Shown: positions 15,787 to 22,907 of the stretch, piece after piece
Numbering within the stretch: position 1 is the stretch's first letter
Layout: every line of letters begins with the position of its first letter
Assembly: GCA_964604675.1 (NCBI GenBank)
Contig: CAZSAT010000110.1
Coordinates: forward strand, 1-22,907
DNA from: CAZSAT01 sp964604675
GTDB taxonomy: Bacteria; Myxococcota_A; UBA796; CAJQPC01
Length of the DNA: 22,907 bases
Reading direction: 5' to 3'
Notes under the pieces: model-generated
What the model saw: the letters and a program-made list of their open reading frames with translations, nothing else
The model's database searches: none
Told to the model about the DNA's origin: nothing
Made by a program: the position numbers and the translations under genes

Positions 15787-17493
15787 ATGTCGCGCGCGCT
15801 CCGCGGACTTCCCGCAGCAGCCCTCCTCGCTCTGACGCTGCCCAGCTCGGCCTTCGCGGTCGAGGCAGCGGTGAGCCCGTTCGCAGCGGTCGGCGTCGAT
15901 GGTGAGGTCGCCTTCAACGTCACCTCCGCGTTCTCCAGCGAGCTCGAGTTCCGCGTCGAGTACGACTGGGTCGAGCAGCTCGCCGCCCCCCCGACCGGCA
16001 TGAGCGCTCGCTGCCTGTCGAGCACCAGCTGCCTCAAGACCGCCGGCAAGTCCACCGGAAAGAACCACCTGGTGGGGGGGAACGTGTCGGCGGTCGGCGA
16101 CAAGCTCGAGATCGAGATCGTGCTCTTCGACGTCGACAAGGGCACCACCATCCGGCGCAAGACCTTCACGACGACCGAGTCCGGGCTCGTGGTCGACGCC
16201 GGCTCCTTCGTGAACGAGCTCCTCACCGGCGCCAGCTACGAGGCGGCCGCAGAAGCCACTGCGGTGGCGGACTCGAGCGAGTTCCTCGACGCCGGCGACG
16301 ACTGGGACTTCGAGGACGACTACGAGGTCTCCAGCACGATCCCGCTGCCCACGAACAGCGGGCGCAGCCTCGAGGAGTTCGACGACCCGGTCGACTACGA
16401 GGCCGCCCTCGCCCAGGAGCGCGCCGAGGAGGAGCGCCTGCGCCAGGAAGAGCAGGACCGCCTGCGACGTGAGGAGGAGGCTCGCATCGCCGCCGAGCAG
16501 GAGCGCCAGCGGCAGGCCGAAGAGGAGCGGCTGCGTCAGGAAGAAGAAGCTCGCCTCGCCGCGGCACGCGCGGCTGCCGAAGAGGAAGACCGTCGCCGGC
16601 GCGAGGAGGAAGCCGCCGCCGCCGCCGCAGCGGCCGCGATGCTGATCGACGACGACGAGATGGATCTCGACAGCATCAGCTTCGGCAGCTCGGCCGACGC
16701 GATCAGCGTGGAAGACATCAGCTTCAGCTCCAGCGCGGGCTCCATCGTCATCGAAGAAGACGACGGCTACACCGCCGACAGCCGCTCCGGCTACGAGGAG
16801 GTCGACCTCGACAGCTGGGACGAGGACGACGACTGGAGCGAGGGCGACTACGGTCGCACCTCCGGTGGCTACCTCGACCTGGACGAGAAGCCGGAACAGG
16901 TCACCGACAGCTCGCGCCGCTCCTCGAGCTCCAGCGAGCGTTCCTCCAACCGCAGCAGCAACAAGAGCAGCGCCAGCCGATCGTCGATCAGCAGCGACAA
17001 GGACGACGGCCTCGGGTTCCAGATCGCCGCCCGCGGGGGCGTGAGCCGGTACCAGAGCTTCGGCTTCGTGACCTACGGCGCCGAGATCGGCATCCCGGTC
17101 GCCGACAACGTCCTGGTGCGCGTGGGCCTCGAGGGCTTCTCCACCGAGCGGGAGATTCCGCCCGCGCTGCGCGAGGACGCCGGCGAAGAGACCCGATGGA
17201 ACACCATCCTTCCGTTCAACGGGGGCGTGGCCTTCTACCCCCTCACCAGCGGCGTGTTCCGCCCCTACTTCGGTGGCGATGTCACCCTCACGCCCTACAC
17301 GCCCGAGTTCGACATGTCCCCGGGCGTGCGCGGACGAGCGGGCGCCGATCTGATGTTCAGCGACAACTTCGGCCTCAACGCCAACCTCGCGCTCGGCTGG
17401 TGGTACGGCAAGGAGTTCGACCAGATCCAGGAGGGCCTGAAGGACAGCGGGCTCGTCCCGCAGGCCAGCGCCGGAACGGTGCTCACCTTCTGA
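15787..17493 (+). CDS. Outer-membrane beta-barrel protein with long coiled coil and Ser/acidic repeats
   Basis: 568 aa. A signal peptide RALRGLPAAALLALTLPSSAFA is cleaved near residue 24. An N-terminal domain to about 150 follows (AVSPFAAVGVDGEVAFNVTSAF.., LEIEIVLFDVDKGTTIRR). Its layout resembles periplasmic domains that report copy or activity of a system (CsgG/TolB-N-like), but this is uncertain. Residues about 206-290 are a highly charged E/R/Q/A coiled coil. Residues about 297-327 have ISFGSSADAI, VEDISFSSSAGS, IVIEEDD repeats. A Ser/Arg-rich linker follows, then a C-terminal barrel (about 415-568) with alternating strands and a terminal Phe (GTVLTF), typical of outer-membrane insertion. 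ATG 15787 has GAGGTG 4 nt upstream. It probably links the outer membrane to periplasmic partners. Confidence 0.82.
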   Translation: MSRALRGLPAAALLALTLPSSAFAVEAAVSPFAAVGVDGEVAFNVTSAFSSELEFRVEYDWVEQLAAPPTGMSARCLSSTSCLKTAGKSTGKNHLVGGNVSAVGDKLEIEIVLFDVDKGTTIRRKTFTTTESGLVVDAGSFVNELLTGASYEAAAEATAVADSSEFLDAGDDWDFEDDYEVSSTIPLPTNSGRSLEEFDDPVDYEAALAQERAEEERLRQEEQDRLRREEEARIAAEQERQRQAEEERLRQEEEARLAAARAAAEEEDRRRREEEAAAAAAAAAMLIDDDEMDLDSISFGSSADAISVEDISFSSSAGSIVIEEDDGYTADSRSGYEEVDLDSWDEDDDWSEGDYGRTSGGYLDLDEKPEQVTDSSRRSSSSSERSSNRSSNKSSASRSSISSDKDDGLGFQIAARGGVSRYQSFGFVTYGAEIGIPVADNVLVRVGLEGFSTEREIPPALREDAGEETRWNTILPFNGGVAFYPLTSGVFRPYFGGDVTLTPYTPEFDMSPGVRGRAGADLMFSDNFGLNANLALGWWYGKEFDQIQEGLKDSGLVPQASAGTVLTF

Positions 17494-17538
17494 TGTGGGC
17501 AGCGCGCGGTTAGGCCCTCCACCCACACCGGAGGCGCC

Positions 17539-19539
17539 GTGCCGCGCAGCACTGTCGTCCTGACCCTCGTGCAAGCCGCGGTCTTCGGCGTCGCCGTCCA
17601 GTGGGCAGCGCCCCGCCTGACCTGGCTCGCCCTGCTCCTCGGGCTCGCCGCCCTCGCGCAGCTCCTCGCGGGGGCCTTCTCGATCGCGGGTCGGGGCGTT
17701 CGGGCCACACGCTGGGCAGGCCTGATCGGCCTGGTCGCCACGGCGGTCGTCGTCGGCCTGTTCCTGCAGCTCGGGCTGCACATCGAGAACACCTTCGCGG
17801 AGTCCGGTCAGGATCTCGGCTGGAACCTCGTCGGCGAGGCGATGCTCGTCCTCCCCTGGGGAGCCGCCATCCCCCTCTGGCAGTTCCTCAGCACCCGTCC
17901 CGCGCAGGTCGGGGGGAGCGCTGGAGGGCTCGTCGGACTCGTCCTGCTGCCCGCAACGGTGTCCGCGGTGGCCTGGCCGGAGCCAGAGGTGCGCCCGAAC
18001 ATCGACGGCGTGGCGGCGGCGGCCTGGCTGGAGGGCCACTGGCGTGGCGAGGTGACCGGGCCGCCCCCGGAGGGCGCCGGTCCAGTGGAGCTCTACGCCA
18101 GCCGCATCCGTCACGGCGAGAGCGTCGAGACCCAGCACGTGGTCGCCGACGATCTCGCCACCGCGCTCGTCGAGCTCGAGGGGCGTCTGGCGCCGGACGA
18201 AGCGCTGCTCCTCGAGCACGTCACGTCCACGCGCGCGATCCTTGCTCCTTGGCTGGCGCCCTACCCCGCCGTGCTGATCGATCCGGGGCGCGAGCACCCG
18301 GTGACCGGCAAGCCCATCAGCCCGCGCGCGTACTGGCAAGGGGACGACGGGCTCCGCTGGCGAAAGCTCACGGCCGCGACGTGGCTGCCCCTGGCCCGCC
18401 GACTCGGCGCCACCCACGCAGCGAAGAGCCAGGCCTGGCTGGCTCGGGGCGAGGTGACCGCCCTCGACCGGGGCTGGAGTGCAGGCGCCGATCTGACCGA
18501 GGGAGCGATCCTGCAGGCGGTCACCGCCGCGGCGCAGCACCTGCTCGTCAACATGAGCGCCCAGGGCCGCTTCACCTACGTGGTCGCGGGGCCATCCGGG
18601 AAGCGGAAGCGGGGCTACAACTTCCCCCGGCACGCGGGCACCACGTGGTTCCTGGCACGCGCTGCGGCCCGGACAGGGGATCCCGCGCTGGCGGAAGGCG
18701 CCGAGCGCGCGCTCGGCTTCCTGAAGCGCAGCCTGGTCGAGGCACCCGGCGGAGGAAGCTACGTGCTCGACCCAGGCCGGAAGGACGGACTGGCGTGGTC
18801 GGGTACCACCGGCCTCGCCCTGCTCGCCTTCGCGGAACAGGGCGGGCACGACGCCACGGTCGATCGCATGGCCCGCTGGCTGGCGAGTGCGGTCGACGAG
18901 GAGGGCGTGTTCCGAGGGAACTACGACCGGGCGAGCTCCAGGTGGCCCGAGCAGCCCGAGATCACCTATGCGCAGGGGCAGGGCCTGCTCGCGCTCGCGG
19001 CCGCGGAACGCGCGGGGCTCGGCGACGTCGGCTCGGCGCTCGATCGCGCCGGCGCCTATGTCGACGGCGCCTACATGCCGAGGAGCGCCCGTCACGTGGG
19101 CACGCTCGACGACCACTGGATGTGCCTCGCGGCGTCCGCGGTCGGCGAGGTGCGCGACACGCCGCACGGGGAAGACGTGTGCCGGGCGTACCTGCACGGC
19201 AAGTCGGAGCCCTTCGTCGGTGGACCGTCGGAGCCCAGCGCGGGCGCCTCGGCCGCCATCGCCGAAGCCGAGATCGCCCTCGCCGAGATCGAGCGCCGGA
19301 GGGGGGTGGTGGCGGGAGCCCACGCGCGCTCGATCACCTGGGGGCGCTACCTGCTCTCCCAGCAGTACCAGGCCAGCGACGCGCCCTTGTTGGGCCTGCC
19401 CCAGAACCTCATCGGCGGCTTTCGCGACCGTCCCTGGAAGCTCGATGTGCGCATCGACGCCGTCCAGCACATCACGAGCGCCCTGATGGGCGTCGAGCAG
19501 CTGCTCGCCAACAAGGACCTTCCAGGCGCGATGCCCTGA
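17539..19539 (+). CDS. Integral-membrane protein with alpha/alpha-toroid (terpenoid-cyclase/glycoside hydrolase-like) domain
   Basis: 666 aa. The N-terminal third has four to five hydrophobic helices (about 5-25, 28-48, 58-80, 95-113, 125-145). The remainder holds repeated helical-hairpin units: GRFTYVV, GYNFPRHAGTTWFLARAAARTGDPALAEGAERAL, TTGLALLAFAEQGG, ITYAQGQGLLALAAAER, LDDHWMCLAASAVGE. The 'YNFPRHAGTxW' block followed by 'GDP..AEGAERAL' is typical of (alpha/alpha)6 toroid proteins of prokaryotes. The reaction is unknown, and catalytic residues cannot be assigned with confidence. GTG 17539 has CGGAGG 4 nt upstream, 45 bp after the outer-membrane protein. Its stop shares one base with the methyltransferase start. 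Confidence 0.8.
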   Translation: MPRSTVVLTLVQAAVFGVAVQWAAPRLTWLALLLGLAALAQLLAGAFSIAGRGVRATRWAGLIGLVATAVVVGLFLQLGLHIENTFAESGQDLGWNLVGEAMLVLPWGAAIPLWQFLSTRPAQVGGSAGGLVGLVLLPATVSAVAWPEPEVRPNIDGVAAAAWLEGHWRGEVTGPPPEGAGPVELYASRIRHGESVETQHVVADDLATALVELEGRLAPDEALLLEHVTSTRAILAPWLAPYPAVLIDPGREHPVTGKPISPRAYWQGDDGLRWRKLTAATWLPLARRLGATHAAKSQAWLARGEVTALDRGWSAGADLTEGAILQAVTAAAQHLLVNMSAQGRFTYVVAGPSGKRKRGYNFPRHAGTTWFLARAAARTGDPALAEGAERALGFLKRSLVEAPGGGSYVLDPGRKDGLAWSGTTGLALLAFAEQGGHDATVDRMARWLASAVDEEGVFRGNYDRASSRWPEQPEITYAQGQGLLALAAAERAGLGDVGSALDRAGAYVDGAYMPRSARHVGTLDDHWMCLAASAVGEVRDTPHGEDVCRAYLHGKSEPFVGGPSEPSAGASAAIAEAEIALAEIERRRGVVAGAHARSITWGRYLLSQQYQASDAPLLGLPQNLIGGFRDRPWKLDVRIDAVQHITSALMGVEQLLANKDLPGAMP

Positions 19540-20339
19540 TGTACCTGACCGACCTCTACGACGTGTTCCACGACGACCACGGCGAGGACCTGAGCTGGTA
19601 CCTGGCGCTGGCGCTGGAGGAGGGCGGGCCGGTGCTCGACGTGGCCGCCGGGACCGGAAGGCTCACGGTGCCGCTCGCGGAGGCCGGCCTTCCCGTCACC
19701 GCCCTGGAGCTCGACAGCCGCATGCTCGCCGAGCTCAGGCGCCGCGCACGAGCGGCACCGAAGCACGTCCGGGATCGCATCGACTCCGTGCAGGGCGACA
19801 TGGGCGCCTTCGACCTCCCGAAGCGCTTCTCCACCGTCCAGATCCCCTTCCGCAGCTTCCTGCACATGCTCGACCGACAGCGGCAGCTCGGCTGCCTGCG
19901 CGCATGCCGTGACCACCTCGTGCCCGGCGGCCGCTTCGCGATGAACGTCTTCCACCCCGACGACGACTTCATGGCCGACTGCCGGGGGCCCGGGGAGCGC
20001 CGCTGGCAGTGGGTCGACGAGCGTCCAACGGACGACGGCGGATGGATCCTGCTGTCGGAGGCCGTGCACTTCGACCACGCCCGCCAACGCTTCGTGTCGC
20101 GCCATCGCTTCGAGTGCTTTGGTGCCGACGGGCGGCTCGCGTGGGTGAAGCTCGAGCGGAACGAGCTGGCCTACCTCTACCCGGGCGACGTGCGCGATCT
20201 CCTGCAGGCCGCAGGCTTCGCCGACATCGAGATCTTCGGAGACTTCCGGCGGCGACCGCACCGGCTGGTGGGTCAGGAGATCGTCGCGATCGCGAGGGCC
20301 CCCGGCCACCAGCATCAGCTCAGTTCAGAAAGCCATTGA
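19539..20339 (+). CDS. Class I SAM-dependent methyltransferase
   Basis: 266 aa. SAM-binding motif I is VLDVAAGTGRLTVPLAEAG (residues 32-50), motif II acidic residue in TALELDSRML (E57/D59), GDMGAFDL for the adenine-contacting acidic loop, and HLVPGGRFAMNVFHPDDDF as the post-motif block. Small-molecule methyltransferases of this type include the Methyltransf_25/11 families. The substrate cannot be told. ATG 19539 overlaps the previous TGA by one base (TGATG), so it is probably translated with the toroid protein. The C-terminus around GHQHQLSSESH looks unstructured. The stop lies within a candidate promoter for the next gene. Confidence 0.9.
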   Translation: MYLTDLYDVFHDDHGEDLSWYLALALEEGGPVLDVAAGTGRLTVPLAEAGLPVTALELDSRMLAELRRRARAAPKHVRDRIDSVQGDMGAFDLPKRFSTVQIPFRSFLHMLDRQRQLGCLRACRDHLVPGGRFAMNVFHPDDDFMADCRGPGERRWQWVDERPTDDGGWILLSEAVHFDHARQRFVSRHRFECFGADGRLAWVKLERNELAYLYPGDVRDLLQAAGFADIEIFGDFRRRPHRLVGQEIVAIARAPGHQHQLSSESH

Positions 20340-20363
20340 TCCCTGCTACTTGCCACTGATAGT
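20336..20363 (+). promoter_or_regulatory. Candidate sigma-70-type promoter for the lipoprotein at 20412
   Basis: TTGATC (20336-20341) and GATAGT (20358-20363) are separated by 16 bp, each matching four of six consensus bases. The predicted start near 20370 gives a leader of about 40 nt containing a GGAG SD before ATG 20412. The -35 overlaps the stop of the methyltransferase. Confidence 0.4.
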
Positions 20364-20411
20364 GTGAGCCATCTCCTCGGCCGGACGCCGAGGTGGCGCC
20401 TGGAGTTCGTC

Positions 20412-22388
20412 ATGCTGGTCACCCTCCTTCTCAGTGCCTGTCGCACCGCCGACACCCCCATCGACGTCGACATGGAGCCGATCGGGCGCCTGGCCGGCTT
20501 CGTGCACGCCCTCGACGGCACGCCCCTGGAAGGCGCCGTGGTGCGCGGCCAGGGACTGGCCACCGTGACCGACGCCAACGGGCAGTACCTGCTCGAGGGT
20601 GTCGAACCGGCGCTGGGGATCGTGCTCAGCTTCGACGCCGAGGGCTATGCCGAAGGCTACGGTCGCGTGGACGTCTACGGTTGGGAGGTCGCAACCCGGA
20701 GCGCCACCCTGCTCCCGTTGGATGGCGTCGACACCTTCGTCGCGAGCGAGGGCGGCACCATCGAGGTCGACACCGTCAGCGTCACCTTCGACCCCGGCAC
20801 CATCGTCGATGCCGAAGGCGTGCGGTACGACGGCACGGTCACCGTCTCCGTCGCGCACCTCGACCCCCACACCGACGACATGCGCGCCGCTCCTGGGGAC
20901 CTGAGCGCCATCATCAAGTCCGGCGGCAACGCCAAGGACGAGGACACGGTCGGGAGCCTGGTCAGCTACGGCATGGCCTCCATCACCCTCACCGACGACG
21001 ATGGGGAGGAGCTGAACCTCGCCGAGGGCGAGACCGCCGGCGTCGATCTGGCCATCTCCAACGGCGATCTGGCCAGCACCTACTGGCTGGCCGACGGCGA
21101 CGAGCAGGCCTCGTGGTCGTTCGAGCCCGCGACCGGGCTGTGGGTCGAAGAAGGCGTTGGCGGCGTGAGCACCGTCTGGACCGAGACCGAGGACGACGAC
21201 GGCGAGCTGGTGCGCGAGAGCTCGCTGGTCTTCAGCTTCGAGGCGTCCCACTTCTCCTGGTGGAACTGCGACCAGGGCTACACGCCCACCTGCGCCAGCG
21301 GGCGGGTCATCGACGACCTCGGGTTCCCCGTGCGAGGGGCGGAGGTCCTGGCCACCGGCGGGGTCACCAACACCTCGGTGACCACGGACGAAGAAGGCTA
21401 CTACGTGGCGAGCGTGATGGCCGGCGACACGGTCACGTTCACCGGCTCCACCGTGCTCCCCGGCGACACCCGAAGCTGGCAGGACAGCGCCCAGAAGTAC
21501 ATCGACTGCCCCGACGGGGAGCACTTCTGTGAGGTCGACGAGAACGGCATGGACGGCGCCTGCTACCCCGTGCCCGACATCGAGATCGAGGTCTGCCGGG
21601 AAGCCGGTGTCGTGATGACCGACAACCTCGGCGCCTACCTCTCCGAGGGGGAGCCGGGCATGAGTGCCGACCGTGCGCGCGCCATGTTCTGGGATCCGCC
21701 GGGCGATGTCTCCAGCTGCGTCGATCCCTGGGAGCACCTCGAGATGGGCGACTGCAAGGCCTACGACCCCGCCGACTTCCCGAGCTGGGGCGAGATGGAC
21801 GAGGACGGCCTGCCCACCGAGCTCCGCGACATCGGCAGCTGGCTCACCATCGGCACCGACAGCGACAGCTACACGCTCGAGAGCGACGGCGCGCCAGGCA
21901 AGACCGTGTACAACTTCGACGTCGTCTCGATCGACAAGGACGAGCTGGGCTTCATGGAGACCTTCGAGCTCGAGTTCAACGGCGGCGACACGCTCTGGGC
22001 CGAGTCCGAGGGCAACTCTGAGAGCTTCCTCGGCCCGATCTCCGAGGACAACTGGGTGAGCTTCCCGCCCGACCTCGAGCTGAACCTCGACGGCCCGATC
22101 AACGTGGGCTCCAACGAAGGCCTCACGGTCACCTTCGATGGTGAGGGCGACAGCGACGGCCTCCTGGTCATCGGGCACAACATGCAGGAAGAGGGCGGAA
22201 GCCTGCTCTGCCGCTTCGAGGACGACGGCAGCTTCACCATCCCGTCGAGCGACCTCGACGAGCTGGGGCAAGGGGTCGCCGGTCTGAGCATCTACCGTCC
22301 CGCGCTGGGTTGGGTCCCAGGTCCCGACGGCTACCCCCTGCGCCAGCAGGCCTTCTCGGGGGCGGTGATCGAGCTGTCGCTCGACTGA
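20412..22388 (+). CDS. Large lipoprotein with two carboxypeptidase-regulatory-like domains
   Basis: 658 aa. The signal MLVTLLLSACRT has a lipobox Cys at residue 10. The first carboxypeptidase regulatory-like domain (about 24-100) reads GRLAGFVHALDGTPLEGAVV, then VTDANGQYLLEGV. The second (about 294-350) reads GRVIDDLGFPVRGAEV, then TTDEEGYYVASV. Between them lies VTFDPGTIV, GTVTVSVAHLDPHTDD, the kind of block seen in FAM171/CILP-like surface proteins. Cys-containing stretches (WNCDQGYTPTC, DCPDGEHFCEVDE) suggest disulfides. ATG 20412 is preferred because GGAG lies 6 nt upstream. GTG 20364 would give a more classical basic signal (RTPRWR) but has no SD. The N-terminal domain is clearly paralogous to the next gene. 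A terminator follows. Confidence 0.84.
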   Translation: MLVTLLLSACRTADTPIDVDMEPIGRLAGFVHALDGTPLEGAVVRGQGLATVTDANGQYLLEGVEPALGIVLSFDAEGYAEGYGRVDVYGWEVATRSATLLPLDGVDTFVASEGGTIEVDTVSVTFDPGTIVDAEGVRYDGTVTVSVAHLDPHTDDMRAAPGDLSAIIKSGGNAKDEDTVGSLVSYGMASITLTDDDGEELNLAEGETAGVDLAISNGDLASTYWLADGDEQASWSFEPATGLWVEEGVGGVSTVWTETEDDDGELVRESSLVFSFEASHFSWWNCDQGYTPTCASGRVIDDLGFPVRGAEVLATGGVTNTSVTTDEEGYYVASVMAGDTVTFTGSTVLPGDTRSWQDSAQKYIDCPDGEHFCEVDENGMDGACYPVPDIEIEVCREAGVVMTDNLGAYLSEGEPGMSADRARAMFWDPPGDVSSCVDPWEHLEMGDCKAYDPADFPSWGEMDEDGLPTELRDIGSWLTIGTDSDSYTLESDGAPGKTVYNFDVVSIDKDELGFMETFELEFNGGDTLWAESEGNSESFLGPISEDNWVSFPPDLELNLDGPINVGSNEGLTVTFDGEGDSDGLLVIGHNMQEEGGSLLCRFEDDGSFTIPSSDLDELGQGVAGLSIYRPALGWVPGPDGYPLRQQAFSGAVIELSLD

Positions 22389-22398
22389 CGTCGGTTTC

Positions 22399-22415
22399 GG
22401 GGGGGCAGCGCCCCC
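22399..22415 (+). other. GC hairpin downstream of the lipoprotein gene
   Basis: GGGGGC (22401-22406), loop AGC, GCCCCC (22410-22415), starting about a dozen bases after the stop. No T-tract follows, so it may protect the mRNA 3' end rather than terminate. Two direct copies of GTAATCGA (22418-22425, 22429-22436) lie just beyond it. Confidence 0.45.
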
Positions 22416-22453
22416 GCGTAATCGATGGGTAATCGACTCCCCAATCGTCCGTT

Positions 22454-22483
22454 CCCCACCCCTGACAAGGGTGGGGATTTTTT
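22454..22483 (+). terminator. Intrinsic (rho-independent) terminator
   Basis: CCCCACCC (22454-22461), loop CTGACAA, GGGTGGGG (22469-22476): a perfect 8-bp GC stem followed at once by ATTTTTT (22477-22483). It ends the transcript of the 20412-22388 lipoprotein and insulates the sigma-54 promoter beyond. Confidence 0.9.
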
Positions 22484-22512
22484 GTCGCATTCGTCGCAAT
22501 CCACCTTGTGGA
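22484..22512 (+). promoter_or_regulatory. Candidate activator-binding region upstream of the sigma-54 promoter
   Basis: Two direct copies of GTCGCA 9 bp apart (22484-22489, 22493-22498) are followed by an inverted repeat TCCAC-CTT-GTGGA (22500-22512). They lie roughly 45-70 bp upstream of the predicted start near 22555, where enhancer-binding proteins or other regulators could sit. Binding is inferred only from position and symmetry. Confidence 0.35.
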
Positions 22513-22528
22513 GCGGGTTCCAGCAGCT

Positions 22529-22544
22529 TGGCACAGTGCTTGCT
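22529..22544 (+). promoter_or_regulatory. Sigma-54 (RpoN) -24/-12 promoter
   Basis: TGGCAC-AGTGC-TTGCT matches the sigma-54 consensus TGGCACRNNNNTTGCW at every defined position, with an extra T before it. GG (22530-22531) and GC (22542-22543) are exactly 12 bp apart. The start is expected near 22555, about 49 nt before ATG 22604. Confidence 0.85.
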
Positions 22545-22603
22545 GTGTAGGTGTGTGCTGTCCGGGGCTGAAAGACTGCCCGACCCACCAGGAAGGACCG
22601 ACC

Positions 22604-22907
22604 ATGCGTTTCATCACGCTCACCTGCGTGCTCGCCATGAGTGCGTGCGCCACCCAGACCTCCGAAACCGATCTCCAGGACGTGGACGCGCTCGGCCGCA
22701 TCGCTGGCGTGGTGACCGACACCGCCGGCGTCCCCCTCGAGGGCGTCACGGTCTCCCTGCAGGACATGCAGGTGGTGACGGACGCCGACGGCCGCTACCT
22801 CATCGAGGCCGTGACCCCGTCGGACGACATCCGCATCGTCCTGGAGAAGGACGGCTTCGCCACGGGCTACGTCACCTCCCGCGTCATCAGCTGGGAGATG
22901 GTCAACG
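22604..22907 (+). CDS. Carboxypeptidase-regulatory-like lipoprotein (partial, runs off right edge)
   Basis: The first 101 residues are visible. The signal MRFITLTCVLAMSACATQ has a lipobox Cys15. One carboxypeptidase regulatory-like domain follows: GRIAGVVTDTAGVPLEGVTV, VVTDADGRYLIEAVTP, LEKDGFATGYVTSRVISWEMV. Order and spacing match residues 24-90 of the lipoprotein at 20412-22388 (GRLAGFV.., VTDANGQYLLEGV, FDAEGYAEGYG), so the two are tandem paralogs. ATG 22604 has AGGAAGG 7 nt upstream. It is controlled by its own sigma-54 promoter, unlike its paralog. Confidence 0.87.
   Translation, partial: MRFITLTCVLAMSACATQTSETDLQDVDALGRIAGVVTDTAGVPLEGVTVSLQDMQVVTDADGRYLIEAVTPSDDIRIVLEKDGFATGYVTSRVISWEMVN

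Noticed and set aside
15697..19470. Very long minus-strand ORF of over 1200 codons opposite three genes
   Set aside because: It is a shadow of the plus-strand genes, with no recognisable domain, and it runs antisense across several gene boundaries.

Overview
The window is high-GC bacterial chromosomal DNA with gene-dense coding on both strands and strong G/C third-codon bias. It most resembles Myxococcota (former Deltaproteobacteria). The pointers are an AgmX/PglI-type C-terminal domain behind an FHA-like domain, a response regulator of the 'DAIN-G' type, many Cys-rich lipoproteins, sulfatase-like proteins ending in ALGYxE, a sigma-54 promoter and a probable selenoprotein. Species cannot be named from the sequence.

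Layout. Positions 1-3057 (minus) hold a three-gene unit: an LpxL-type acyltransferase, a membrane-anchored type I phosphodiesterase (GTGA overlap), and a response regulator cut by the left edge. Divergent from it, 3149-4423 (+) encodes the FHA/TM/AgmX-like protein. About 460 bp without a clear gene follow (4424-4884). This stretch is packed with hairpins and carries an exact 16-nt match to the 3' end of 16S rRNA (anti-Shine-Dalgarno) directly after a 13-bp stem. Positions 4885-8464 (+) form a tight three-gene operon: a short-signal lipoprotein, a DUF1549/DUF1588-like lipoprotein with a CxxCH motif, and a Tat-exported DUF1501 protein. Positions 8538-9227 (+) encode a thioredoxin-fold lipoprotein whose redox motif is TGA-x-x-C, followed by a SECIS-like hairpin. 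The best reading is selenocysteine.

Convergent to it, 9242-11318 (minus) is a cassette of two microproteins plus a large ferric-reductase-like/Rieske fusion, each joined by GTGA overlaps. Divergent from that cassette, over only 38 bp, is an ENPP-type phosphodiesterase lipoprotein (11357-12559, +). Both of these genes look leaderless. Next come about 245 bp of apparently non-coding DNA and a beta-rich protein (12805-13773, +), convergent with a membrane sulfatase-like protein (13775-15613, minus). From 15787 (+) lie an outer-membrane protein with a coiled coil, a membrane alpha/alpha-toroid protein and a SAM methyltransferase. The right end has two paralogous carboxypeptidase-regulatory-like lipoproteins. 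They are separated by an intrinsic terminator, and the second has a near-perfect sigma-54 promoter.

Themes. Almost everything is envelope biology. Four proteins belong to the alkaline phosphatase superfamily (phosphodiesterase, DUF1501, ENPP, sulfatase-like). Two redox modules (the Sec thioredoxin and the Rieske/haem protein) sit back to back. Three lipoproteins have their lipobox Cys at residue 8 or 9, far shorter than usual. The strongest candidates for something new are the UxxC selenoprotein and the structured RNA region with the 16S-tail mimic.
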